Source: Pseudoalteromonas sp. SMS1 (lineage in GTDB: Bacteria; Pseudomonadota; Gammaproteobacteria; Enterobacterales; Alteromonadaceae). Taken from it: DNA of 64,000 bases. The translations under genes and the position numbers were made by a program. The stretch spans positions 186,001 to 250,000 of the forward strand of contig NZ_JAKGBI010000002.1 of NCBI RefSeq assembly GCF_021530565.1, in the 5' to 3' direction. The notes under the pieces were generated by a model. That model searched no databases. It was not told where the DNA came from and was given only the letters and a program-made list of their open reading frames with translations. Positions within the stretch are counted from its first letter, which is position 1. Every line of letters starts with the position of its first letter. This document shows, in pieces, positions 56,353-63,980 of the stretch.

Positions 56353-56372
56353 ACTAAAGTTCCTTCTTTAGT
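56353..56372. other. Hairpin between the Ntn hydrolase and the regulator gene
   Basis: ACTAAAG (56353-56359) pairs with CTTTAGT (56366-56372) around 6 bases. No T-tract. It could be a weak end of the minus-strand regulator transcript. The rest of 56238-56500 shows nothing definite. Confidence 0.3.
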
Positions 56373-56500
56373 CGTACTTTACACTATGAAAAAGCAATAT
56401 CACACAGATATCCAGCTTCACAACTGGAATTTTGACAAATAACTCGAGACACACATTATGTGTTTGACTTCATGCCCACACTCTCTGACAGACCAAAAAA

Positions 56501-56986
56501 TCAAGTCAGTGCTAAATATCCAACAATTGCTGCTGCAGCAACTAAAATAGGGGCTACAATTGGCCACGGTAAATTGGATGGCTTACTTACAACCACAGTG
56601 TCTGCTTGTGGTGTATTTTCAGAAGACTGTGAAGGGCTAGGTTCTGTACTTAGGGGTTGTTCAGGTGCATTTTCGGACTCATTGTCTTCAGTTACAGCAG
56701 CCAATGGGAGTTGCCATTGGTACCCTTTTTTTGAAAACGTTTTAATTGCATCATCTCCAAATAAAGCGCGTAAATGACCAATATTTTGAAATACGACTTG
56801 CTCTGTCACCGTTCTACCAGGCCAGACCACCTCAAGGATTTCGCCCTTACTATGTACTTTTTCTGGTTGAGTAACCAGCAATGCGAGAATTTGTGCTGGT
56901 TTTTCTTTCAAAGAGATCTTTCGGCCATCTTTTGAAAGTGTCAATGCTTGACAGTCAAATTGAAAATCTTGGAATGCTAATTTCAT
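56501..56986 (-). CDS. ToxR-like membrane-tethered winged-helix regulator without sensor domain
   Basis: A 161-residue protein. It has an OmpR-type winged helix in residues ~1-95 (ISLKEKPAQILALLVTQPEK, then WPGRTVTEQVVFQNIGHLRA and IKTFSKKGYQW), an acidic Pro/Ser-rich linker of ~40 residues, and a single membrane helix (WPIVAPILVAAAAIVGYLAL) that ends one residue before the stop. ToxR/CadC homologues have a periplasmic sensor after this helix; it is missing here. The ATG at 56986 has AGGGAC upstream; the longer frame adds an implausible N-terminus. It may act through a partner protein, or be truncated. Confidence 0.82.
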   Translation of the reverse strand: MKLAFQDFQFDCQALTLSKDGRKISLKEKPAQILALLVTQPEKVHSKGEILEVVWPGRTVTEQVVFQNIGHLRALFGDDAIKTFSKKGYQWQLPLAAVTEDNESENAPEQPLSTEPSPSQSSENTPQADTVVVSKPSNLPWPIVAPILVAAAAIVGYLALT

Positions 56987-57132
56987 TGTCCCTAAGCTTA
57001 TAATTATAATTTTCACCAATGTAACTATTTTTACCACAAACTAGGATGTTAATTAAACCTGTTATTTCTCTATATCGTGAATAAATTTAATTTGTGGTTG
57101 TGAAACAGTCAACTTACCTACGTAACGGTTTT

Positions 57133-57174
57133 ATAACAAAGTGGATATATAACACTTTGTTATATATCCACTTT
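57133..57174. promoter_or_regulatory. Two mutually exclusive long hairpins in an intergenic region
   Basis: AAAGTGGATATATAAC (57138-57153) is the perfect reverse complement of GTTATATATCCACTTT (57159-57174): 16 bp, loop 5. Overlapping it, ATAACAAAGTG (57133-57143) is the perfect complement of CACTTTGTTAT (57153-57163): 11 bp, loop 9. Both cannot form at once. The element lies between the EamA gene and the ToxR-like gene, without a T-tract on the minus strand. It could be an attenuator-like switch, an operator array or a small transposed repeat. Confidence 0.6.
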
Positions 57175-57234
57175 ACGCATATTGATTTATATATAACGCT
57201 TAAAAACGCAACTTATAACATGATGGCGTCATTA

Positions 57235-58131
57235 TTAATGTTTGGCTCGCTTGCTCGTTTGCCCAAAAACGATACCGCCAAACTGATACATCGCCAAACT
57301 TAAAATAATTGTAACCGCGCCAATAAACAACCAAAGGGTTATCTGCTCACCATTGATTAATGCGCCTAATGTCATTGCGAACCCTGGGGTGATTAATGTC
57401 GTTAATGCAACCGTACTTGCTTTCATGTGCTGCAAAATGTGAAAGTAAGCCAAAAAGCCAAGTAAAGAACCAAACACACCTAAGTACAGCGTCGACCACA
57501 TGGACTTTGCACTCCATGCCTCAAGCGCGAAAGGCGCGCCAGCTAAAAGCCACATTAATACAAATCCGGGAGTCGCGACCAATAGGGAGCCAAATGTCGT
57601 TGCCATTGGGTGTATCGCGATTTTAACCCGCTTAATTAGTACCCCACTTAAACTAAAGTTAAATACCGCGCAGAGGACATAGACTAAGCCGATTGGATCT
57701 AAGTTTAATTGCTGTAATTGGGCATAGCACACCATCAACATACCGAGCATTGCCAACCCTAAAGCGCACTTTTTCACAAAGGAAAATTTTTCCTCGCCCA
57801 ATAGCTTTTGCGCCAGCACACCCGAAATAATCGGTGCCAAGCCAAATATCAGAGAAATAACACCTGACGGGACAGTTTGTGATGCCATGTAGGCAAACAA
57901 CATACCGACTAGGATCCCACCTCCAGAGTACGCATATAATAACCATGCCTTTTTGCTCCACTGCATTCGAATTCGGCTACACGCCATAATTAGCGCAGCT
58001 AAAACGAGGGCCAATACCATGCGAAGTAAAACACTGGTGGTCGGCGCCATAGTGGAACTGCTCCAGACAATCGCCAAGGGCGTTGTTGACCAAATTAAAA
58101 CCACAAAAGCATAGGACAATTGCACGGGCAT
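57235..58131 (-). CDS. EamA/DMT-family transporter
   Basis: A 298-residue protein with 10 hydrophobic helices in two EamA repeats, beginning YAFVVLIWSTTPLAIVWSS and with the repeat start LVYVLCAVFNFSLSGVLIKR. The family moves metabolites, often amino acids or nucleosides, by exchange or facilitated export. Substrate unknown. AAGGA lies 11 bases before the ATG, so initiation may be modest. Confidence 0.85.
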   Translation of the reverse strand: MPVQLSYAFVVLIWSTTPLAIVWSSSTMAPTTSVLLRMVLALVLAALIMACSRIRMQWSKKAWLLYAYSGGGILVGMLFAYMASQTVPSGVISLIFGLAPIISGVLAQKLLGEEKFSFVKKCALGLAMLGMLMVCYAQLQQLNLDPIGLVYVLCAVFNFSLSGVLIKRVKIAIHPMATTFGSLLVATPGFVLMWLLAGAPFALEAWSAKSMWSTLYLGVFGSLLGFLAYFHILQHMKASTVALTTLITPGFAMTLGALINGEQITLWLFIGAVTIILSLAMYQFGGIVFGQTSKRAKH

Positions 58132-58462
58132 TAGTTTATATCCTTAATGGAACTGGACGATAAACGGGGAAAGAAAGGAATATACAGGCTAACCGCATCT
58201 ACCGTCGCGGTTAGTAAGAGGACTTAACCGCTACACACTAAGCCACGTGACAATTAGCCACGACAAATTTAGTGATGTATTAGTTAGTCGGTTCATTTTT
58301 ATCGCTTTTTAATCCTGATAAGTAGAACCCCTACTATGTACTGACACGCTGTTGGAGTCAACACCATTAACAAATAAAATCTGATAACATTTCAACGTAT
58401 TTCGGATAGACATTTTACAACGCTTTTTTTACCCTCTTCGGCTAAAATATTTATGAACAAAG
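58132..58462. other. Divergent intergenic region
   Basis: About 330 bp between the EamA gene and a small membrane-protein gene. Presumed promoters of both; I see no repeat or motif worth naming. Confidence 0.4.
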
Positions 58463-58843
58463 ATGCACATGATCCTTGCCTATATTTTCGCTGCTATTTT
58501 AATTAAAACGTCGCTCCTTGGCTTGGGCCTAGTTAGTATCATGGTATGTTTTTGCGCAATGCTAATCTTAACGTTTAATCGGCCTCGCATCGTGTCGACG
58601 ATCAGGGCCAAATTTTTACGACTATTTAAAATTGCACTATTTGGCCACATCAGCGCATACCTAGGGTTGTTGATTAAAGCATATTTTATCGATGGGGTTG
58701 AGGACATTCCCGCGTTTATAGTCGGCCACTTCGTGCTTCATCATATCTTATGTGCCATCGTCGCTGGTACGGTCACGATCTTAACCTTAAGGCTTTACAC
58801 ACAGTCTAAACACCTACGCGTGCAACAATCAAAGGCTGAATGA
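58463..58843 (+). CDS. Small hypothetical membrane protein
   Basis: A 126-residue protein with about four hydrophobic segments (roughly 3-15, 17-37, 55-72 and 85-110) and a basic tail. No family recognised. No strong Shine-Dalgarno, so start is uncertain (58463 or the next Met at 58469). It is followed by a 124-bp gap before the next orphan. Confidence 0.55.
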   Translation: MHMILAYIFAAILIKTSLLGLGLVSIMVCFCAMLILTFNRPRIVSTIRAKFLRLFKIALFGHISAYLGLLIKAYFIDGVEDIPAFIVGHFVLHHILCAIVAGTVTILTLRLYTQSKHLRVQQSKAE

Positions 58844-58967
58844 CACATTGCATTCACTCTGTAATAACGACGGCTTTGCTGAATGTCATTCTTCAAGAAT
58901 ACGCCTAAAGGTTTGACTCTCACGGTCGAAAAATAAGCTAAATGTCGATAACTTAAGGATAAAGGTT

Positions 58968-60344
58968 ATGATCGGTAAGCTGACTTCACATCTTCAAATT
59001 GTGCGCCAGCGGTCTCAGTTGCACTCACAAGTCGATTATGGTGTTACACTCAAAGACCACGCGGCACACAAAAAAATAAATACACCTATATCGCCTGCGA
59101 ACGAACACAGTGACTATGTTGTTACATTTGAATCCCCTGAAGAACACGCAAATAGAGCGGCAAACCTTGAAGCGACTTTAGCACGCCCTACTTTTTTTGG
59201 ATTTGGGCAAAGCTACTTAGCGCCACACGTCACGATAACAGGACTAGGAACAGACAACTTAAATCAGTCTTTTCAATTTGGTGAACTAACCGACAAAGCT
59301 GAAATTGACGACTTTATCGCGCAGGCCAATAGGCTACCACCGACACAACGCCATAAATTTCAACATTTAAAACCGACTCAAGCTCTGTTAGCACTCACGA
59401 AAAAGCTCAGTGATGAAGATCTCGCAAAGTTTGCTGATATCGTTGTCAATACTACCGAGTTTAATCCTAAAACCAATAGGTTTAATAATCTCAGTGAAAC
59501 CCTGATCGATAAATTTAACCATATGTCCGAAGAGACGTTAAAAAGTGCCTTACACACGATGTCCCATCTCCTTGAGCAAGGAGAAGCAAATGACTTTTCA
59601 TCCTACGCCCCGCCAGCAGGCATTTTGGACGCCGAAGGGAGAGAAAATGCACTACTAAACCGCTATGATAAAAATCACCATCCTTTTGCCAGAAGTTTTG
59701 GCATGGAAACACGCGCCAACCTTGTTCAGTATGCGAATATGTTATTGGACAACACCTTATCTGATGGGCAATTACTTGAACTCAACGCACACATTGACGA
59801 GAGTAACTATGAAACCAATGTCGGCATTATCGATATGGCAAAAACGATTCGCCCCTTTGAACAGGGTAATTTTTTTGCAATGCTAAATGACGTTGATAAA
59901 ACGCATAATACGAATGTATTCAGCCTGGTTAGCAAACAGCTAGACTGGCGCGAGCACAAACACTACTTACAAACCAGCTCGCGGGAGTACGTAATAAACC
60001 ACGACGCACTCACCTCTGAAGGAGATAGGAAAGCGCTGTACTCCAATATGTTAAACGCTTATGAGCAAGTCGGTTTAGACTGGATGAATGAAGTCTCTGC
60101 ACTCACTTTCGACGCTCCCCCCAAAAGCCAGCTTGATATTTGGCACACGTTAATGGAAGATTTGGCACAGCACCCTAAAAGTTTTATGCGCTCAGATTCA
60201 CTGCAAAGCTGGGTAGACAGGAATGTAGGTATCCTCGTGCAGCGTTTCGCAGAACAACAAGTTGCAGACATACATAGATACAATGACGCGTTGGATTCGC
60301 CATTTAACTTATCCGGCTTAAGTTTTATCGACATTGGCAAATAA
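58968..60344 (+). CDS. Hypothetical soluble protein of unknown family
   Basis: A 458-residue, largely helical, hydrophilic protein without signal peptide, membrane helix or cysteine cluster. Recurrent helical segments (for example LLALTKKLSDEDLAKFADIV, SEETLKSALHTMSHLLEQ, LVQYANMLLDNTLSDGQLLE) suggest a repeat-like all-alpha fold. I recognise no family or catalytic motif. AGGATAAAGG before the ATG supports expression. It lies 190 bp upstream of the deacetylase-glycosyltransferase-peptide cluster but is probably separate. Confidence 0.65.
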   Translation: MIGKLTSHLQIVRQRSQLHSQVDYGVTLKDHAAHKKINTPISPANEHSDYVVTFESPEEHANRAANLEATLARPTFFGFGQSYLAPHVTITGLGTDNLNQSFQFGELTDKAEIDDFIAQANRLPPTQRHKFQHLKPTQALLALTKKLSDEDLAKFADIVVNTTEFNPKTNRFNNLSETLIDKFNHMSEETLKSALHTMSHLLEQGEANDFSSYAPPAGILDAEGRENALLNRYDKNHHPFARSFGMETRANLVQYANMLLDNTLSDGQLLELNAHIDESNYETNVGIIDMAKTIRPFEQGNFFAMLNDVDKTHNTNVFSLVSKQLDWREHKHYLQTSSREYVINHDALTSEGDRKALYSNMLNAYEQVGLDWMNEVSALTFDAPPKSQLDIWHTLMEDLAQHPKSFMRSDSLQSWVDRNVGILVQRFAEQQVADIHRYNDALDSPFNLSGLSFIDIGK

Positions 60345-60532
60345 CAGCGCACTGAGCACAACAATGCAGCGCATTAGATTTTGTCTTAATCACTGTTAGA
60401 TATAGTATTTATCTTCAACAACACTGCGACAGTTCATGATAAAAAGTAAAGAAACAACACAAAAACACGTATTGATAAAATAATTGTAACATGTTTATAT
60501 TTCATTAACTCAAAGGAAAATGAAATGTATTC

Positions 60533-61501
60533 ATGTCTATTTTAAAGATGATGACTGCGTCAATCGCCGTATATGCGTGTACAACGATGACGAGTGTGAG
60601 CGCAAGCCCTCAATATCAAAAGAAAATTTCGATTACTTTTGATGATGTGCCCATTCATGGTGAATTTGCTGTATCTGCGGAATCTCTCAAGCAGATCAAT
60701 GATAAGTTACTTGCGATACTCAAAAAACACAATATCAAAGCAACAGGGTTTGTTAATGAGGGCCACCTCAAAAATAACCCGGAGTTACTGACTTCATTGC
60801 TTAGTGCTTGGAAAAAACAAGGGCACACCCTAGGTAACCATACATTCTCTCATCTTTCCTATCACCAGACTGATTTAAACACCTATCTAGCGGACATTCA
60901 GAAAGGGGCGGCCACAACACAAAACGTGCTTGGTGAGCAAACACAACGTTTTTTTCGCCCCCCCTATTTACACACTGGCGCAACAAATAAAGCACAACAT
61001 ACTCTCTACCACGGGTTAAAGAAATTAGGCTTAACCTTGGCACCTGTCACAATGGAAAATGCAGATTACGTGTTTGACGCGCCCTATACGGCCAAACTTC
61101 GCAATAAACACGTATCTGCGGCAGAGTTTTATCAGCAACAATATTTAGCTTTTACTGAAACCCGATTAGATTTTTACGAAAACGTCAGTACAAAATTGTT
61201 TGCCGAACCAATACCACACATAGTAATGCTGCATGTAAATCAACTCAACGCGGATAGTCTAGACAGTATTTTAACGTCATTACAATCGCGCGGTTACCAA
61301 TTCCAAAGCTTAGAAAGCACTTTGCAAAACCCGATATATTCCCAGCCAACACAAGCCTTTAAGTTTGGTATTCACTGGCTATTTCGGTGGGATAAATCCC
61401 AAGATAATAAAGTCAATTGGGCGACAGAGCCTGAGCCGTCGAGCGACGTATTTAACGCACACCAGCAAGCCATAATCACTCTTAACAAAGGAAAGCTGTA
61501 A
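60533..61501 (+). CDS. Exported polysaccharide deacetylase (CE4/NodB domain)
   Basis: A 322-residue protein with a signal peptide (cleavage near VSA-SP, residue 24). The NodB homology domain has ITFDDVP (35-40, catalytic and metal Asp), HTFSH (103-107, zinc His pair) and RPPY (142-145). It removes N-acetyl groups from glycans in the periplasm. The AAAGGA site (60513-60517) is 15 bases before this ATG, too far for efficient initiation; a 40-codon frame at 60520 uses it better. Its stop overlaps the next ATG by one base (TAATG), so it is translationally coupled to the glycosyltransferase. Confidence 0.87.
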   Translation: MSILKMMTASIAVYACTTMTSVSASPQYQKKISITFDDVPIHGEFAVSAESLKQINDKLLAILKKHNIKATGFVNEGHLKNNPELLTSLLSAWKKQGHTLGNHTFSHLSYHQTDLNTYLADIQKGAATTQNVLGEQTQRFFRPPYLHTGATNKAQHTLYHGLKKLGLTLAPVTMENADYVFDAPYTAKLRNKHVSAAEFYQQQYLAFTETRLDFYENVSTKLFAEPIPHIVMLHVNQLNADSLDSILTSLQSRGYQFQSLESTLQNPIYSQPTQAFKFGIHWLFRWDKSQDNKVNWATEPEPSSDVFNAHQQAIITLNKGKL

Positions 61502-62946
61502 TGTCCCAATCTATCAACAATATCAAAATCGGCGTCTCAGGGATGGGGGAGCAATTTTGGGTCAGCGTTGGTAAAACAAAGCACTTTTATTTATCAGCAT
61601 TGATCCAATCAGGTGCGACACTGGTCAATTTAGATCAAGAGCCAGTCCCTATTGACACTCTTGACTTACTGCTTAACTTTTCGGGAAACCGTTTGTGGCA
61701 AGCTGAATTTCAATCAGGCCCTCCTCGGGTTATGGCGTTGCATGGCGGTGCAACTTTAGACACGGCGTTTTTGCAAACTCACCTCCCCAAACTGAGAGCT
61801 TGCGATGGCATTATTGTCAACTGCCAGTCGGACATTGATGTGATTCACGCACTTTGCCCGAACATTAAGCCACAAATTATATTTCTCCCTTTGCCCGTAT
61901 CAGACGTTTTTTGGCAAGCCCCTGATAAGCAAAGTGCCAAGGCACAATTAGACATTGCCTCTTCTACCTGGGTGCTTGGCCACGTCGCTAGACTCTTGCC
62001 ACAAAAAAATTTGCACCGCTTCTTAGAATACGTCAAAGACCTCAAAGCGGCCTTTCCTGAACAAGCCATTCAAGCCATAGTCATTGGCAACTATTGGGTG
62101 GATTACCCTGTACTCCCCTATATGACAGAGCAATACCCCGACTATATTCAACGTTTAATTACGTACTATGATCTCCATGATATCGTCACCTTCTCCGCTG
62201 GCAATCTGACTGATGACATGCTGGCCACTAGCATTTCAGCTATGGACGTCTTGATTCACCCCACCAATTCATTGGATGAAAACTTCGGCTATATCGCAAT
62301 AGAAGCAATGGCAGCCGGAACCCCTGTACTGGGATGCCGCTATGGTGGGCTAAAAGATACGGTTGTAGACAATGAAACAGGTAAATTGATGTCTACATGG
62401 GTTACTCATGGTGGTATTCGCTTTAACTATCAATCAGGATTTGATTGGTTAACAGACGTCTTCAATGACCACGAAAGACACTCTCAACTGATTGAAAATT
62501 GCAAAGCTCATGCAGCTAAACATTATCGTTATGGGCACTTTGTGACCCGCTTGGAGTCTGGACTAATAAACTGCATCAACGCCTATAATCGCGCCGATTT
62601 GGCGCAAGTTGGCCAGTGTGAATCAATTACCAATCACGTACCTTGTCTATTGCCACCGGTAGAGCTTGGTTTCGAAAATTATAGTAGCGTGGCACAGTTT
62701 TATGTTTCTCACACACTAGAAGCGCAACACCCGCTCTCGCCAAAGGTCACTGCTGTTGACTACCTTGAACAAGACCACTGGACCATTGTAAATGACCCAT
62801 GTTGGCCAGCAGAGAAAATACTCTCTGTTGAGCAAAAGCATATCCTCAATGAACTCTCATCACCTATCGAGCTTGCGCGTTTTGATCCCTCAACACAAGC
62901 GCATATTTGGCAGCTTTTGGCTGATGGTTTTGTCGTGTTCGCCTAG
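61501..62946 (+). CDS. Glycosyltransferase, GT4-like, with C-terminal extension
   Basis: A 481-residue enzyme. The GT-B donor half is clear: LGHVARLLPQKNLHRFLE (158-175), NLTDDMLATSISAMDVLIHP (235-254) and the E-x7-E motif at 260-268 in ENFGYIAIEAMAAGTPVLG. About 110 residues follow the canonical end (after ~370). The last 45 (ILNELSSPIELARFDPSTQA, then LLADGFVVF) look like a small winged-helix or recognition domain. Start overlaps the deacetylase stop; 11 bp separate it from the next gene. No signal peptide or membrane helix, so it acts in the cytosol. Likely acceptor: the peptide encoded downstream, or a carrier lipid. Confidence 0.83.
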   Translation: MSQSINNIKIGVSGMGEQFWVSVGKTKHFYLSALIQSGATLVNLDQEPVPIDTLDLLLNFSGNRLWQAEFQSGPPRVMALHGGATLDTAFLQTHLPKLRACDGIIVNCQSDIDVIHALCPNIKPQIIFLPLPVSDVFWQAPDKQSAKAQLDIASSTWVLGHVARLLPQKNLHRFLEYVKDLKAAFPEQAIQAIVIGNYWVDYPVLPYMTEQYPDYIQRLITYYDLHDIVTFSAGNLTDDMLATSISAMDVLIHPTNSLDENFGYIAIEAMAAGTPVLGCRYGGLKDTVVDNETGKLMSTWVTHGGIRFNYQSGFDWLTDVFNDHERHSQLIENCKAHAAKHYRYGHFVTRLESGLINCINAYNRADLAQVGQCESITNHVPCLLPPVELGFENYSSVAQFYVSHTLEAQHPLSPKVTAVDYLEQDHWTIVNDPCWPAEKILSVEQKHILNELSSPIELARFDPSTQAHIWQLLADGFVVFA

Positions 62947-62957
62947 AGATTAAACCC

Positions 62958-63782
62958 ATGATAAGTATTATTATCCCTTGGAAAAACCGCCCAGAATTGG
63001 GCCAGACGCTGATCGACAATTTACCTGCGTTTGCACACATGCCTGAACTTGAGTTACTGGTTGTTAATATGGGGGGCGATCAGCAGCAATTGTTAACCTT
63101 ACTAGATACTGAGCATTGCCAGCACTTAACAATAAAAGTCGTCCATATATTAACAACATTTTTCAATAAATCCTTCGCCTTAAACTGGGGGATACACCAT
63201 GCAGCACACGATACTATTTTCGTACTAGATGCAGATGTCGTTTTATCTCATACAGCTTTGAATGAGCTTTATCATCAAGTATCTGATACACATTTTGCCA
63301 ACCTCGAATCTGTTGCCGAGTCACTCCCTCAAAACAGCAGCAACTTTTACCAACAATGCCAAACCCGTACAGTATTGACCTTACCGATTGGCACACAGCA
63401 ACCTATCGAGGTGCTCGTCAATCAATCATCTCTCAGCAACGACCTTCGAGCTGCGCCAGGATTACTCATGGCTAAAAAGCAACATTTACTTGCCATAGAA
63501 GGGTTCGATTCGAAAATGACCTACTGGGGATGGGAAGATTTGGACTTAGTTGTCCGCCTCAAAGCTAAGCTGAACCTAACCCAAACACTCACTGGAAACG
63601 CAACACACCTTACTCATGACGATAGCACGCGCAATTTGGGCAACCTAAACCGGACCCAAAGCGATCATAAGAATTTTACTTATTGTCTAGAGAAATATGC
63701 CAGTGCTCAGTTTCTTGGCAGTTTGTATAAGGATACCTGTAACCAATTTGAACAGTACGTCTCTGTTCATCAACACCGCTAG
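62958..63782 (+). CDS. GT2-fold glycosyltransferase with galactosyltransferase-type C-terminus
   Basis: A 274-residue GT-A enzyme: ISIIIPWKNRPELGQTLIDN at the N-terminus, metal-binding DAD at 91-93 in FVLDADVVLSH, and the GT7C-type acceptor region GLLMAKKQHLLAIEGFD followed by WGWEDLDLVVRLKAK (190-204). It transfers a hexose or N-acetylhexosamine from a UDP-sugar. It is cytosolic with no membrane helix. It lies 11 bp after the GT4-like gene and 33 bp before the small peptide gene, in one apparent operon. GT2-type enzymes next to double-glycine peptides are known from glycocin pathways (for example SunS), but this one is of a different subtype. Confidence 0.85.
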   Translation: MISIIIPWKNRPELGQTLIDNLPAFAHMPELELLVVNMGGDQQQLLTLLDTEHCQHLTIKVVHILTTFFNKSFALNWGIHHAAHDTIFVLDADVVLSHTALNELYHQVSDTHFANLESVAESLPQNSSNFYQQCQTRTVLTLPIGTQQPIEVLVNQSSLSNDLRAAPGLLMAKKQHLLAIEGFDSKMTYWGWEDLDLVVRLKAKLNLTQTLTGNATHLTHDDSTRNLGNLNRTQSDHKNFTYCLEKYASAQFLGSLYKDTCNQFEQYVSVHQHR

Positions 63783-63792
63783 CTACGCTAGC
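63778..63792 (+). promoter_or_regulatory. Short hairpin between glycosyltransferase and peptide gene
   Basis: GCTAGC-TAC-GCTAGC spans the GT2 stop codon. Such stems between a biosynthetic gene and a precursor gene can protect the 3' fragment or limit read-through. There is no T-tract, and a 3-base loop with a 6-bp stem is modest. Confidence 0.35.
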
Positions 63793-63815
63793 AAATTATA
63801 AATTAAGGAAAAATA

Positions 63816-63980
63816 ATGAAAAATATAGAAGAAATGACGCCTTTATCACTCGAAGAAATGGAAACAATTGTAGGCGGTGGCGCAAACAAATTCGAGAAAA
63901 ACGACCTAACAAATGAGCCAATTTTAATTCGCGGTTGTTGCAACCAGGGCTGTTGTGACGAACCGCCTCAAATATTTTAA
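63816..63980 (+). CDS. Double-glycine-leader RiPP precursor peptide with CC-x3-CC core
   Basis: A 54-codon gene with AAGGAA 5 bases before the ATG. The leader (residues 1-21 or 1-22) has the classic pattern MTPLSLEEMETIVGGG (LS-x-EE-M-x-x-I-x-GG), recognised by peptidase-containing ABC exporters. The core runs ANKFEKNDLTNEPILIRG, then CCNQGCC (Cys 41, 42, 46, 47) and DEPPQIF. It has no Ser, Tyr, Trp or His and a single Thr (residue 32). It follows two glycosyltransferase genes at 33 bp, pointing to a glycosylated and/or disulfide-bonded peptide. The exporter is not in the window; AAGGA near 63994 suggests that another gene starts just past the end. Confidence 0.85.
   Translation: MKNIEEMTPLSLEEMETIVGGGANKFEKNDLTNEPILIRGCCNQGCCDEPPQIF

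Noticed and set aside
63816..63980. Similarity of CC-x3-CC to cone-snail toxin or enterotoxin cysteine patterns
   Set aside because: Short cysteine spacings arise easily by convergence; the bacterial GG leader and operon context explain the gene better.
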